DNA of 64,000 nucleotides from Scatophagus argus (taxonomy: Eukaryota; Chordata; Actinopteri; Scatophagidae). The stretch is from NCBI RefSeq assembly GCF_020382885.2, contig NC_058513.1, positions 12,549,641 to 12,613,640 of the forward strand, given 5' to 3'. Shown here one piece after another: positions 1 to 23,941 of this stretch (within the stretch, counting starts at the first letter, position 1; every line of letters begins with the position of its first letter). The position numbers and the translations under genes were made by a program. Below the pieces are notes generated by a model that searched no databases, was not told the origin of the DNA, and was given only the letters and a program-made list of their open reading frames with translations.

Positions 1-1648
1 AAACCCAAAGATATTCAATTTACAATGATAGTAAGATAGAGAAATCATCAAATTTGAGAACAGCAGCGGTAGCTAATTGTAGCTAAACAATAAATCAGTT
101 CTCAAAATTGTTGCTACACTTTGTTGTGTTTCCACACCAGTTATCTGAATTGCTGAGTGTTGCGCTAGTTACATGCATTTAAATCATAAAGAATAAAGAA
201 TACATGTCACCAAGCCTGTTCAACAAGATTGTTTGCAGTAGCAGACCTGGTCAGTTTTTATTTTTCTTCCATAACGAGACAATATGAAAAAACTGATTAC
301 CTCTGAGCCACAGCGTTAGATCCTACAGGTGCAGCCTCATCACACACTAGCATTTCAGTATTTTCATGCCTGTAATAACAGCTATGTGAGCAGCAGTCGG
401 CTCCTAATGCCAGTGCCTGCTTTCAAATATTGACCTGGCGGGTTTGAAAATAGAGTAATCATTGATGTGGCGGTAAACTGCTTCCCCCTCACCGTAACAA
501 CTAATTGTTACAACAGCCAGGAACAATGACCAAATCCCCACTGCATTTCCCCCTGGGGTTTATTTGGATGGTGTGGCAGGTGGAAAGGATGCTCCTGATG
601 ACATATGTCTGTGTTTGATGACGTATGAAAACAACAATAAAAACAAGATCTCCTTAGGTCATTAGGAGGTCGCAAATTTCGTTGAGATCAGGGTGCTGAT
701 GTGCGTCATAGAAACCAGTAACTAATTATGGGCATCCCTAGAGTGCCCTTCAAAGCTCCAGTCAGTTGACAAGGCCTTGGTGTGTAAAGTGATGATCAGG
801 TGGGTTATTTATGGTCGCACCCTGTGAGTGTTATTTTCCGTTAAGAACTTCCTCCCAGGCAGGGACGAAGGCAGCAGTTTGTTTGATGTTCCTCCAGAGG
901 CTTGTGTATATGATCTCATATTTTAAGGGGCACCTTGTGTAAGCCACATTACGTCAGTCTCAGTTTAGTCTGGTCATGATTTTTTGCCAGAGATTGGTTG
1001 AGTTTTGACTGGCTGGTTTATGAAGAAGTGACACTAAGTTTTCCTTTGTGAAGTCAGCCTCCCTTGCTTGTGAATGATCAATGGGTAAATCCTCTTAAAC
1101 CTTGAGCTGATATTTTACTTCTTCTGAACTTAACCGTAAGCCCTTAAATGAGTGTTTGTTCTGAGACTTGCAACATTTACAGTGGATCATGGCTGTAACA
1201 ATGAGAGCATGTTTTATTATTGAGGTAATTTGATTACATGCTGGTTAATCCTTTCAGGCTGGAGTGTAAGCTTTAAGAATTGGATTAAGCCCTTAAACTA
1301 TGATTACTAAGATCACTTACCCATTTAGATGTAATGGATAAAGGAGGTGGATCTCAAAACGCAGCATATCTCTGAGGATGAGACTCATTTATTATTCATT
1401 TCTAGTCTGTGAGAAGTCAACTCTCTTTTTTCTCATTCTCTGAGCTTATGCTTCTAGTTAATATTTTTCTGGCCGTTTCATTAAATCACATACTGGTTTT
1501 AATCATCCTGCTTTAACCAACAATATGTCTACAGTCATCCTGACAGGATAAAATGTCCAAAACCAAACAGGCTTTCAGGCCCTTCATACACAGCCTGTGC
1601 CCATTTCTGTTTTTTAAACAGTTTGTCTCTGTTTGTGTTCCCACCCAG
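1..1648 (+). other. kat6b: kat6b intron, 5' part outside the window
   Basis: This stretch precedes the first recognisable kat6b exon in the window and ends at its acceptor (polypyrimidine tract and CCCAG at 1644-1648). I see no coding exon, RNA gene or well-formed repeat in it. The exons for the start codon and the N-terminal NEMM/H15-like domain must lie to the left of the window. Confidence 0.7.
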
Positions 1649-15589
<13,941 letters not shown>

Positions 15590-16880
15590 CCCACCGCAGG
15601 ACTGAGCTGTTTTTTCTCATGTGCATTTTGCTGTTTGAAGATGCACTGATCTGGCCTTTTTTTTTCTTCTTTTTTTTGGTGTCTTTTTGTTATTGTTTAT
15701 TACTTAAAAACCAGCAGCAGCACTTGGAAAGAATGCAAAAATTTTCATCGAGTAAACTTTGAAGCTAATGTTTAAAAGTATTTTTGTTTCTCCAAATGGG
15801 AAGCCTTACATCGTCATGATGAAAATCTATTTAATTAGTGTTAGTGTCTCTGATGTGTCTTTTAGAGCAGGCGGGTTCAGAGCTCAAAGGTAGAGATTTC
15901 ATCAGTGGTCTTGCAGTCATGTAGCAGCCTCAAATGAAGCCATTTAATGTGCCTGCTACAAGTGGAGTTAGTGGCTGTTTGAACCTGTTCAGTGTACCTG
16001 TCTAACAGTGCTGACAATTAGTTTGTACCATACTCATGCCTTTGTATATTTAAATTATTGTACTTATTTTGTAAAGTGACAACTAGCATGCTTCAGTCTC
16101 TGTTAGTGACAGTGCATTGAGTAGTACTGTACAAGTGTTGTGCTTAATAGCAAGCCATTTTAAAGATATCTGGCCTTTATTAGGTTTCCCTCCACAGGGA
16201 GAAAGATGAAACTATATTTTGTTAATTCTAATAATGTAAAAAAATGTAAACTTAGTCCTGTTTTCTGTTTGGTTTGAGAGGTTTTATTGCTATGTATGTA
16301 TAATTCTGAAGTCTTTTGTAACAGATCTCCTCGAGGCAGCTTTCTGTTTAATAAAGCAGACTGACTTCTGTCAAAATAACAAAGCATATCTCAGTGTTTG
16401 TACCCTGAAAATTCTAAAACATTTCAAAATGTCCAGAAGTGTGGCAGAATTTAAAAGAACTAAATGATTATAACGATGAATAACAATAAAGAAAATATAA
16501 ATTTAGTCCAAAGTTGATATTTTACATAATGCCTTTAAAGCTACGTTTTCATTCCATCTGTAGATTTGTTTTCTATCTTTATAAAATGTTGGATTTATAT
16601 TTTACCGAAGTGTAGAAGAATAGAGCCTGTGAATAGACCAAACTAAGCTAATGGATTGCATGTAAAACGCAACTTGTACTTGTGTTTTTGTTTATATTGC
16701 TCTTTTGTAGCCTTTGTACCTGTACAGAGTTGCTGGTAAGAACAGGGGGGAAATACCTGGCTATGTGCACAAAAATCGGACAGAATGACAGTCTTGTATT
16801 TATGACTTTTCTCCTTTTGTCAGTTACTTTAAAATGCTGTACATTTTAGCATAAGAATAAATTATGATTGACCATGTACT
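15590..16880 (+). terminator. kat6b: kat6b 3' UTR with three poly(A) signals
   Basis: AT-rich untranslated region after the kat6b stop. AATAAA hexamers lie at 16350-16355, 16485-16490 and 16856-16861. The last is followed by a T/GT-rich stretch (TTGATTGTTCTTCTTTTG) typical of a cleavage downstream element, so the longest 3' UTR is about 1.3 kb. Alternative shorter ends are likely. Confidence 0.7.
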
Positions 16881-17246
16881 TGATTGTTCTTCTTTTGATT
16901 TGAAACATTTACAAGCTTGAGGCGTGTCTCAGAATGAGATTGTAATGATAGGTTTTGAGTTTCTGGTGATCCAGGCAGCTGTTTGCCCTGAAGAAAAAAA
17001 GTAAAAAAAAAAAAAAAAATATAACTTGGTCTTTGCTGCTTTGAGATTTCACCCCTTCAAACTTGATTTAAAACTTAAGAACTTTCTTGTCTCAAGGTTT
17101 TACCTGGTAAAACCCTGGCAAACTACAAAGAAAAACAGGCAGGGTTTGCTTGGTCACACACTTTGAATATTTAATTATTAGGCCTCTGCAACAAAATTCG
17201 ACAGTTTTTATGGGAAAACAACTTTAAACTTTGTTATTTTCATGGA

Positions 17247-17590
17247 CAGCATTCAAAGACTTTCACATTGCCTTGCAACTTGCATATTGTCACAAATTAC
17301 TTGGGACTTGACTTGGACTCGTATCGAATGACCAGCTGTGAAAGATCTGGTACTTGTCTAGGATTTGCTACTTGTGTCGAGTTCCCTGGGATTTGACTTG
17401 GTCCAGTCTCGTACTGTGTACTGGACATACAGTGAAAGATCTGAGACTTTATTAGAACTTCCCATGTATCGGACTTGTCCTGAATTACTTTTGATAGGAC
17501 TTGTGTCAAATGACGGCACCAAAGACTTTTATTTGTCCCTGATGCCTTGATACGTGGCTTTGACTTGGACTTCTTGAAACCCAATTTGAA
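17247..17590 (+). repeat. GACTTG-rich dispersed repeat, left copy
   Basis: The stretch from 17297 is built of degenerate ACTTGGGACTTGACTTGGACT units. It is preceded by a unique-looking flank, GACAGCATTCAAA...TTTCACATTGC, at 17247-17275. A related copy in inverted orientation lies at 20545-20750. This is a repeat type seen all over teleost genomes. Any open frame through it is incidental. Confidence 0.7.
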
Positions 17591-17611
17591 CTTGCCCGAT
17601 GAGTCCTAAAT

Positions 17612-18988
17612 TCAGCTCTGCTCTCTTTTCTCAAGAAGGTGCATGTCCAGCTCCCTTAGCTGTTTCAGGAAGCCCCAGTTAGGGATGATCCGCCTGCGTT
17701 TTTTCACATGTTCGATAGCGTCGACCACCGTCATGTTCTGACAGATCATGAGGTAGGCGAGGAAGAGTGTGGCGGACCGACTCCTTCCCATCACGCAGTG
17801 TACCAGCAGTTTATCTGGAGAACCACAAAACCCAGGAAGAACTTCATTACACTTTTACCCAAATCACAAAAAAAAACATTTTAACTTCATTACAAGTATC
17901 AGGATTACACTATATGAACAAATGTATTGGGACACCTGACCATGACACAAACAGGGACTGAATTCTAAGTGCACAGACATTATTGGTCCTCCTTTTGTGG
18001 CTTGGGCAGCTTCTGCTCTTCTGGGAAAGCTTTCTGCAAGAAGGGTGTTTTGTGGGGGTTTTTTGCCTGTCCATGCAGTGGAGCATTTGTGGGGTCGGAC
18101 ACTCATGTTGGATGGGAGGGTTGGCTTGTGGTCTTCGATCCAGTTTGTCCTTGGGGTGTTTGATTGGGTTGGGGTCAGAGCTCTGTACAGGCCAGTTGGG
18201 TTCTTATGCACCGGACTCATCTGGCCATGTCTTTGTGGACCTTGTTTTGTGTGCTGGGGACTTTGTGGAGGAGGGCCTTCCCCAGGCTGTTGCCATGGAG
18301 TTTGGAGACATAGCATTGTCCAAAATGTCTTGGTATGCTGAAGCATTAAGATTTCCCTTCACTGGAAGTAAGGGGCTGAGTCGAACTCCTGAAAATCAGC
18401 TCCATGCCACACCTGATTTCATTAATAAAGGTATGTCCCAATACCTTTGTCTATATAGTGCTTTATGGGATATGGTTGACGCTTTAACTCTGTGTTATCT
18501 TACTCTGAGGATTGCTGAGTGTTTTGTCTATAAACTGGGCAACGGAGAAGAAATACTGGCTGAGGTCAAAAGTTGCGACGTCTTCTGCCACCACACCATA
18601 GTAGACAATGTCCATGTCACTGTAGTAACCAGCTCCCGTGTCCACGTTGTTCCACGTCCCCTCCGCTGCATTCAAGATGTGTGTAATCCCCAACCCCTTC
18701 AGCTTGTACTTGTCCTTTGCAGTCTCTCTGCAAGAAGCCAGTGAGAATATTATTTTAATCCTCTATTATTTTATTCAGTTTGGTCATTTAATACTTCTTT
18801 ACTTACTCGTCTCCGATGTAGACATTAGGCCAGACCTCGTTGACATGAGTATAAGCCACACTTCCTCGGTTGAGGATTTTCTCCAGCTCATAGCCCCCAG
18901 GTGTGACATATTCATCTGCTGGACTGGATTCCTCTGCTGCCTTTGTAGCATTAATCTTGGTGCCAGATTTTGACTTGTGAGAAGCCAT
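17612..18988 (-). CDS. dusp29: Dual specificity phosphatase 29 (DUPD1-like)
   Basis: Small atypical dual-specificity phosphatase; in mammals a muscle-expressed enzyme that removes phosphate from Tyr/Thr of MAPK/AMPK-type substrates (family knowledge). Exons on the - strand: 18807-18988, 18504-18727, 17612-17814, giving 202 residues plus TGA. The start is the ATG at 18988 (context [15 protein letters not shown]); the frame stays open upstream but without another ATG in good context. Landmarks: [14 protein letters not shown] and [14 protein letters not shown] in exon 1, [12 protein letters not shown] and the general-acid loop [11 protein letters not shown] in exon 2, active site [18 protein letters not shown] in exon 3. 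Intron 1 is 79 bp; intron 2 (689 bp) carries a MITE. The N-terminal [10 protein letters not shown] motif and gene order next to kat6b separate it from the DUSP13-type copies. Confidence 0.94.
17908..18460. mobile_element. Non-autonomous DNA transposon (MITE) with about 30 bp TIRs
   Basis: A 553 bp element in dusp29 intron 2. The left end reads CACTATATGAACAAATGTAT and the right end, reverse-complemented, CACTATATAGACAAAGGTAT; the match continues to about 30 bp with few differences. The interior is the kind of sequence found in many teleost introns and codes for nothing recognisable. I see no clear target duplication, so I leave the superfamily open (Tc1/mariner-like or piggyBac-like are candidates). 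Long open frames across it (17983-18744 on +, 17864-18346 on -) are not genes. Confidence 0.85.
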
Positions 18989-19984
18989 TTTCTCACTGTG
19001 GCTTCCTTTCACACATGATTTATTAGCTTAAGGGGAAAAAGAAATACCGCACTCGCTTTTTTTTTTCCTTCCACTTTTCTCCCTCTGTGATCATGAAAAA
19101 GTACAGTTTTGCTTTTTGTTTTTCACATGCATTTCCAGCACCACTCACCAAGAGATTGAGGTCCTTCGTCTTCCCGCTTGAAAATTTTGTTTTTGTCATT
19201 CTGGCAGCTTGTTGTGAAGCAGTCCTTAAAGGCAGAACGCGGTAAGGTTTAATTCTGGCAGGCTCAAGTCAGGGCACAGATTGTATAACCACTCTGTGAC
19301 GGGCATCAAATGCGGAGGATATTTTTAGGGCTGTGATGTGGCGGGCCCCTGACCTTAGCTGCCATGTTCCCTGCCTGTGGGGAGAACTTCCACCCAGCCA
19401 GTCCCTGCCATCCACATCTAAACACACAACTTTAATCTCCACTGCTGGCAGGAAGCCGTGCTTATCCAAACTTTGCACTTGCCAATGCGTACCCAGATTC
19501 AGTGGAGTGAACAGGACACTCTGAGCTTTTTCTCAGTCATATGAACAACTCCTTGAAATTGTGTCAGTCTCTCTTAGCCTTTCTGCATGTCTTCAGACGC
19601 TGGGAGAATCAGTGTAAGCGGTGCCTCACAACACCCGTTAAGGATGTTCTTCATTTTCTGGAGCCTCTCGGGGTCCAAAAGAGAACCGAAATGTGTCAGA
19701 CTGTTAGACAGATGAGGTTTTTCACAGGATGGCAGATGTCTTTGATTCCCCGTTATATGATATGCATGGTCCATTCAGTGATCTAAATGCAAGCCCCCAA
19801 AGTGAGAGTGTGATGATGACTGTATTGCAGAATGGCTGGATGAAGCTGCTAACATGTCAGACAGAGTTTTCACACCATCAGACTCCTTTATTTTTCCCTT
19901 ATATCTTCATACTCTGCCATCATTCATTCTGACAGTGAAATCATTAAACCTGTGATATCCAATTCCTTTTATTTTGACAGCATC

Positions 19985-19985
<1 letters not shown>

Positions 19986-20010
<25 letters not shown>
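19986..20010. repeat. (CT)n microsatellite
   Basis: An uninterrupted run of about twelve CT dinucleotides upstream of dusp29. Confidence 0.95.
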
Positions 20011-20016
<6 letters not shown>

Positions 20017-20544
20017 CCAGTGTGCTCTGGAGAGCATCTCTTATTAAGATGGCGTCTGCTTTTCATCTCTTTTCAAAGTCTGACCTGAATCTGTATACAC
20101 ACTCAGAACCATGCTGGCATATTTTTATCATCTTGTATCAAGCCTCTTTAGACATCACAGTTTTAACTGTACGACACTGGATTGCAGCAGTTAAAACAGT
20201 ATTTTGAGACATGTGAATATATAAGCGGAGCATTGTTTATTTATAGGACTACGCTGTCTGCGTGTTGTTCAACTACAGCAGCCTTTTCGCCGGTTGTGCT
20301 ACATTTGTTTTAATGGCCCCTGTGATACTGATTGTGCTGTCTATTAGACATAAGTTTAAAGGACCCTGTCAGTGTTTCTGTATGTCTCAGCTCCTTCACT
20401 ACAAATCATGTCTACTTTACATTTTTTGTTGACTGTTTTCAAATACTACCTACTTTTAGATATTTTTTCCATACATGCACGCAGACAGCCACTGGTTTCA
20501 GGTCATTTGAACATGGAAGCTGAGTCTTAGCTCTGTCACAGCAA

Positions 20545-20750
20545 GTCTCAAGTCTCATGTCATCTCAGTCAAATCCAAGTCCAAGTCAAGTCAAGTCAAA
20601 TGAAAAGCAAGTCAAAACTTGTTCAGGTAAAGTAACTTTGACACAAGTCCAAGCAAAGTCTTTCAGGGTGAGACGTAGTTGTAGTCAAGTCCTGAGTTTT
20701 CATAAGCAAATTGCATATCAGTGTGAAAATCTTTAAAATATTTGAATGCT
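20545..20750 (-). repeat. AAGTC-rich dispersed repeat, right copy (inverted)
   Basis: Degenerate CAAGTCAAGTCCAAGTC units, the complement of the GACTTG repeat at 17297-17590. It is followed by a flank whose reverse complement (GTCAGCATTCAAA...TTTCACACTG) resembles the flank of the left copy. A weaker piece (AAAGTCCAAATCAGGTCTCAAG) is at about 20855-20880. The two copies bracket dusp29 in opposite orientations. Confidence 0.7.
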
Positions 20751-21303
20751 GACAACACACACACACAACACACCTGAACGTTGTCCTGCTCTAAGCTGGT
20801 GTTATAACATATCTGTGATGTATTATTTCCAGGGACAGCCAGAGACAGCCAGCAAAGTCCAAATCAGGTCTCAAGCCTTATTTTCTGTTTTCTGCTTTTT
20901 TCTCTTTCTTAAACCTTACTTGAATGTCAAGTCAGCATTTATTTTGTCAGTTATATTATTATTATTATTATTAATAGTACAGCGCAGACTTTAGTATTAA
21001 TCTGAACTTCGACTGCTTTGTAATGCGATGAAAACGTAAGTGTGTTATGTGATGGATTAAATAACTCCAGTCAGTTTAAACGGTGTGTTAAATGATTTTT
21101 ATTCTGTACATAAATTAAACCAGTGGCTGCCAGAAAGGTAGATAACTTGCAGCCGACAGCCATGTTTTCAAAACGGTTAATGTAAAGAATATGTTATTTG
21201 TATTCAGCACAAAACTCCTGCAGTAGGCCCTTTGGATGAAAAAAAATCCAATTCATATTAAAGGAAATTCTGTCTCAGTGCTCTCTTTCTCCGTTCCTTG
21301 ATG

Positions 21304-22748
21304 TCATGTTGTCTTTCTCTGCAGGGCCAAGCAAGAGTCCAAGTGACAGAGTTGATTCAGAAATCCAGCATTTGGAAGAACATTTCTGTGCCTGCGAACA
21401 GCCTGCACAGCCTCTACCAGGGTAAGTCTTTCTTTGATCATGAGGAAGGCCAGTGCCAGAGTCGCTGAGCGGCTGATCCCTCGAGCGCAGTGTATGAGGA
21501 CTTTACCTACACACACCAGAGACAGAATAACTCAAAATGTCAGCTGAGTCTATAACACACATCTGTGCCTCATATTGTTAAATAACTATCAGAATGTGAC
21601 TAATTGTAAAGGACTCCGAATGTAGGCAGTCTGCTCATGGTTTAATATACTCGGTAAGTTAGGATGAAAACATACTAACAGCAGTGTACAATAGCCTTTA
21701 TTTATTTATCTGTGAAAATCTAAAAGTTTCAAGGTGCTCCATTCATGCATTTTTGAAATTGTTTTTCTTAAAGTTTTTGATGCAAAATGAAAAAAAAAAA
21801 ATCAATTCTCTTAAATTGAAAAGCAGATTTTTATGTACATAGAACTAAGTTAAGAATTTTTATTTAAATGCCTGAAGCACAAATGTCTTAACTCTGGAGT
21901 CTCCAAAGACTTCAGTTTGCCACAAGCCCCAATTTAAACATCTTACAAACTTCTTTTCGATCCTTTTCAAGGCAGCAGCTGAACCAAGTTTTAATGGATG
22001 ATATTTGTTTACTCCCTCTGCAGTTTAATATCTGCAAAATGAACAAGTTTGCATGTTTAGGTCATAATTTTTCAGACTTAGATTTCAGCTGCGCCATGCA
22101 TCTCAACTCATTTTATATCATGATATGATGTATTATGATATATGCTATTATTTCACCCCTAACCCAAAGGACTCGTACCTTTCTGAGCCAGAGCACCATG
22201 AACAAAATCAGCCGTCTCAGTGAAGAATGCGCTCAAGTCAAAATCTTTGCAGTCTGGTGCTTCGACTCCGTGATACCGTATGTTGGTGTCTTTGTAGAAA
22301 TGTGGCCCAGTGTCAATGTGTTGGGAGCCATGTGCAGCATTCACCACATGTGTTATTCCCAGATTCACTAACAGGGGTATCTGCTGAGCTGTGGCCCTGT
22401 AAACCATACAAGAGACCATCCAACAAATGCAGCCTTTAACGATTTCTCTCGACTGTGGCCAGCTCTGTCAACATATGTCTGCAAACGCATCGCTGGTGAC
22501 TCAAATGTACAGATTTTAAATTTATCCAATCAGCTGGCCAAATACTGGACTTGTTTGCAGCAACAGTTTCTCAAACATATCAGCATATTGCAGCGGGGCC
22601 CTGAAGTGAATGTCACTTACGCATCTCCAACGTAGAGGTTGGGCCAAACCTCGTTGACAGCTCCGGTGGGACGTCTGTTCTTCAGCAGAAGGCTGAGCAG
22701 ATCGCAGGTGGGTGGTGTTTGATACTCTGGCTCCTCCTCTGGCCTCAT
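21304..22748 (-). CDS. DUSP13-like dual specificity phosphatase, copy 2 of the array
   Basis: Three exons on the - strand: 22621-22748, 22179-22396, 21304-21506; 182 residues plus TGA with the same intron phases (2, then 1) as its neighbours. The start chosen is the first in-frame ATG at 22748 ([10 protein letters not shown]); the frame is open further upstream, so a 5' exon cannot be excluded. Landmarks: [47 protein letters not shown] with the general-acid Asp, and active site [18 protein letters not shown]. The catalytic Cys, the Arg and the P-loop glycine are present, so it should be active; the Arg right after Cys-Ala is unlike the other four copies. I could not match it one-to-one with a mammalian gene, so no symbol is given. 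Confidence 0.87.
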
Positions 22749-23941
22749 ATCTGCATCTTTGTTGTGTAATTCATCAATAATATTCAACTCAGTTAGCTGA
22801 TAACACTTGGATAATCTTCCCAAACACTTGATGTTACTGGATGGAAAATTTGAGAAGTTAGTGCTGCTTGTGCTGCTAGTTTTTTCTTCCTGTGGGCATT
22901 TGGAAAGGAACTACAGTCAACTCTCTAACCTTATTGGTGCAGCTCGCTCTGTTTTCCATCTGAGCAGAGTATCAGTGTTTAGAGGCTGAGCCCCCCTGGT
23001 ATGAGACAGCTGAAGATGCCAGAGTCTGGGTGGACTATTTATTCCTCAGACGAGTGTGACAGAATCCAGGCTGCTCCTGTGGTGACTTCGACTACACAAC
23101 CACAGCAGTGTTTACAGTTGTAAAAGTGTAACAGATTCAAACATGGTGAGGAATTATTGTCAGACTGCCACACTGAGTCAGTTCAAACCACTTCACCAAT
23201 AAATTTGTAGCTAACATAGAGAATTTAAAGGATAATGCTGGTGTTGTTTTATGTTTTCATAAAATCAAATATGGACGATTTAGCTTATTCAGAATCCACT
23301 CAGAGACATTTTTCACTCCTGGAGATCAACCCCTAGTCAAGCAAACATGACAAGCAAACATCACACTGTTCAGAGAAGTGAACTACATTGGTTGTTACAG
23401 TACAGTCTCACCTCAAGGTTCATTTAGTAGCTGTTTTTGACCTTTCTGTTATATTACTTCACCACTTTTCCCATGTGTTACGGAATCATAGATGTTTCAT
23501 TTTTCATTTTTTCTGACCACTTTTTAAGGAATAGCAGTTTTTTAAATTAATTGCGTTCTTACTGAGACGTAATGAGAAGAGCGACACCATTCTTATGTCT
23601 GTGTTTTGACTACAGGAGCCAGAGGCGGGAGGTGATAAGCTTTGCATGAAAACCAAAAGTAGGGCAAAACAGCTTGTCCTGACTCCACTAACAAGTGTAG
23701 CGTGTTTTCTGCAAAATCACACACATTTAAGTAAGTCTTAATACATGTGTGGAATTAAATAATACTTGTTCATTCCAATAAAAAGCCTTTAATGTTATGT
23801 CAGCAACTTTAATTTCTTCACAAAAAAGACAATCATGTTTCTACACTCGTATCTTCATCTTGGCTTCATCTTTACCTTCAAACTCTGACACTGATAGAAG
23901 GCAACGATATAATCCAAATTTATGGACTGATGTGTTTTAAT
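22749..23941. other. Spacer between DUSP copies 2 and 3
   Basis: Lies upstream of copy 2 and downstream of copy 3, so it should contain the promoter of copy 2. I see no exon, RNA gene or well-defined repeat. The sequence is AT-rich with scattered short poly-A and poly-T. Confidence 0.5.

Larger units (their letters stand above)
18989..21303. other. Intergenic spacer upstream of dusp29
   Basis: Likely holds the dusp29 promoter. A near-consensus MEF2 site (CTAAAAATAT on the - strand) is at 19319-19328, with CANNTG E-boxes nearby (for example CACTTG near 19477 and CAGATG near 19734), which would fit muscle expression but is weak evidence. It also holds a (CT)n tract at 19986-20010, an inverted AAGTC-rich repeat at 20545-20750 and (ATT)n at 20955-20973. 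No gene seen. Confidence 0.5.

Noticed and set aside
17864-18346. 160-codon - strand open frame
   Set aside because: It lies within the MITE and adjacent intron and has no family resemblance.
17983-18744. 253-codon + strand open frame
   Set aside because: It runs through the MITE and across the reverse complement of dusp29 exon 2. It has no protein signature and is explained by those two features.
22749-22823. Upstream extension of DUSP copy 2 starting at a TTG
   Set aside because: It is not an ATG and has no resemblance to the family N-terminus. The first ATG at 22748 was used.
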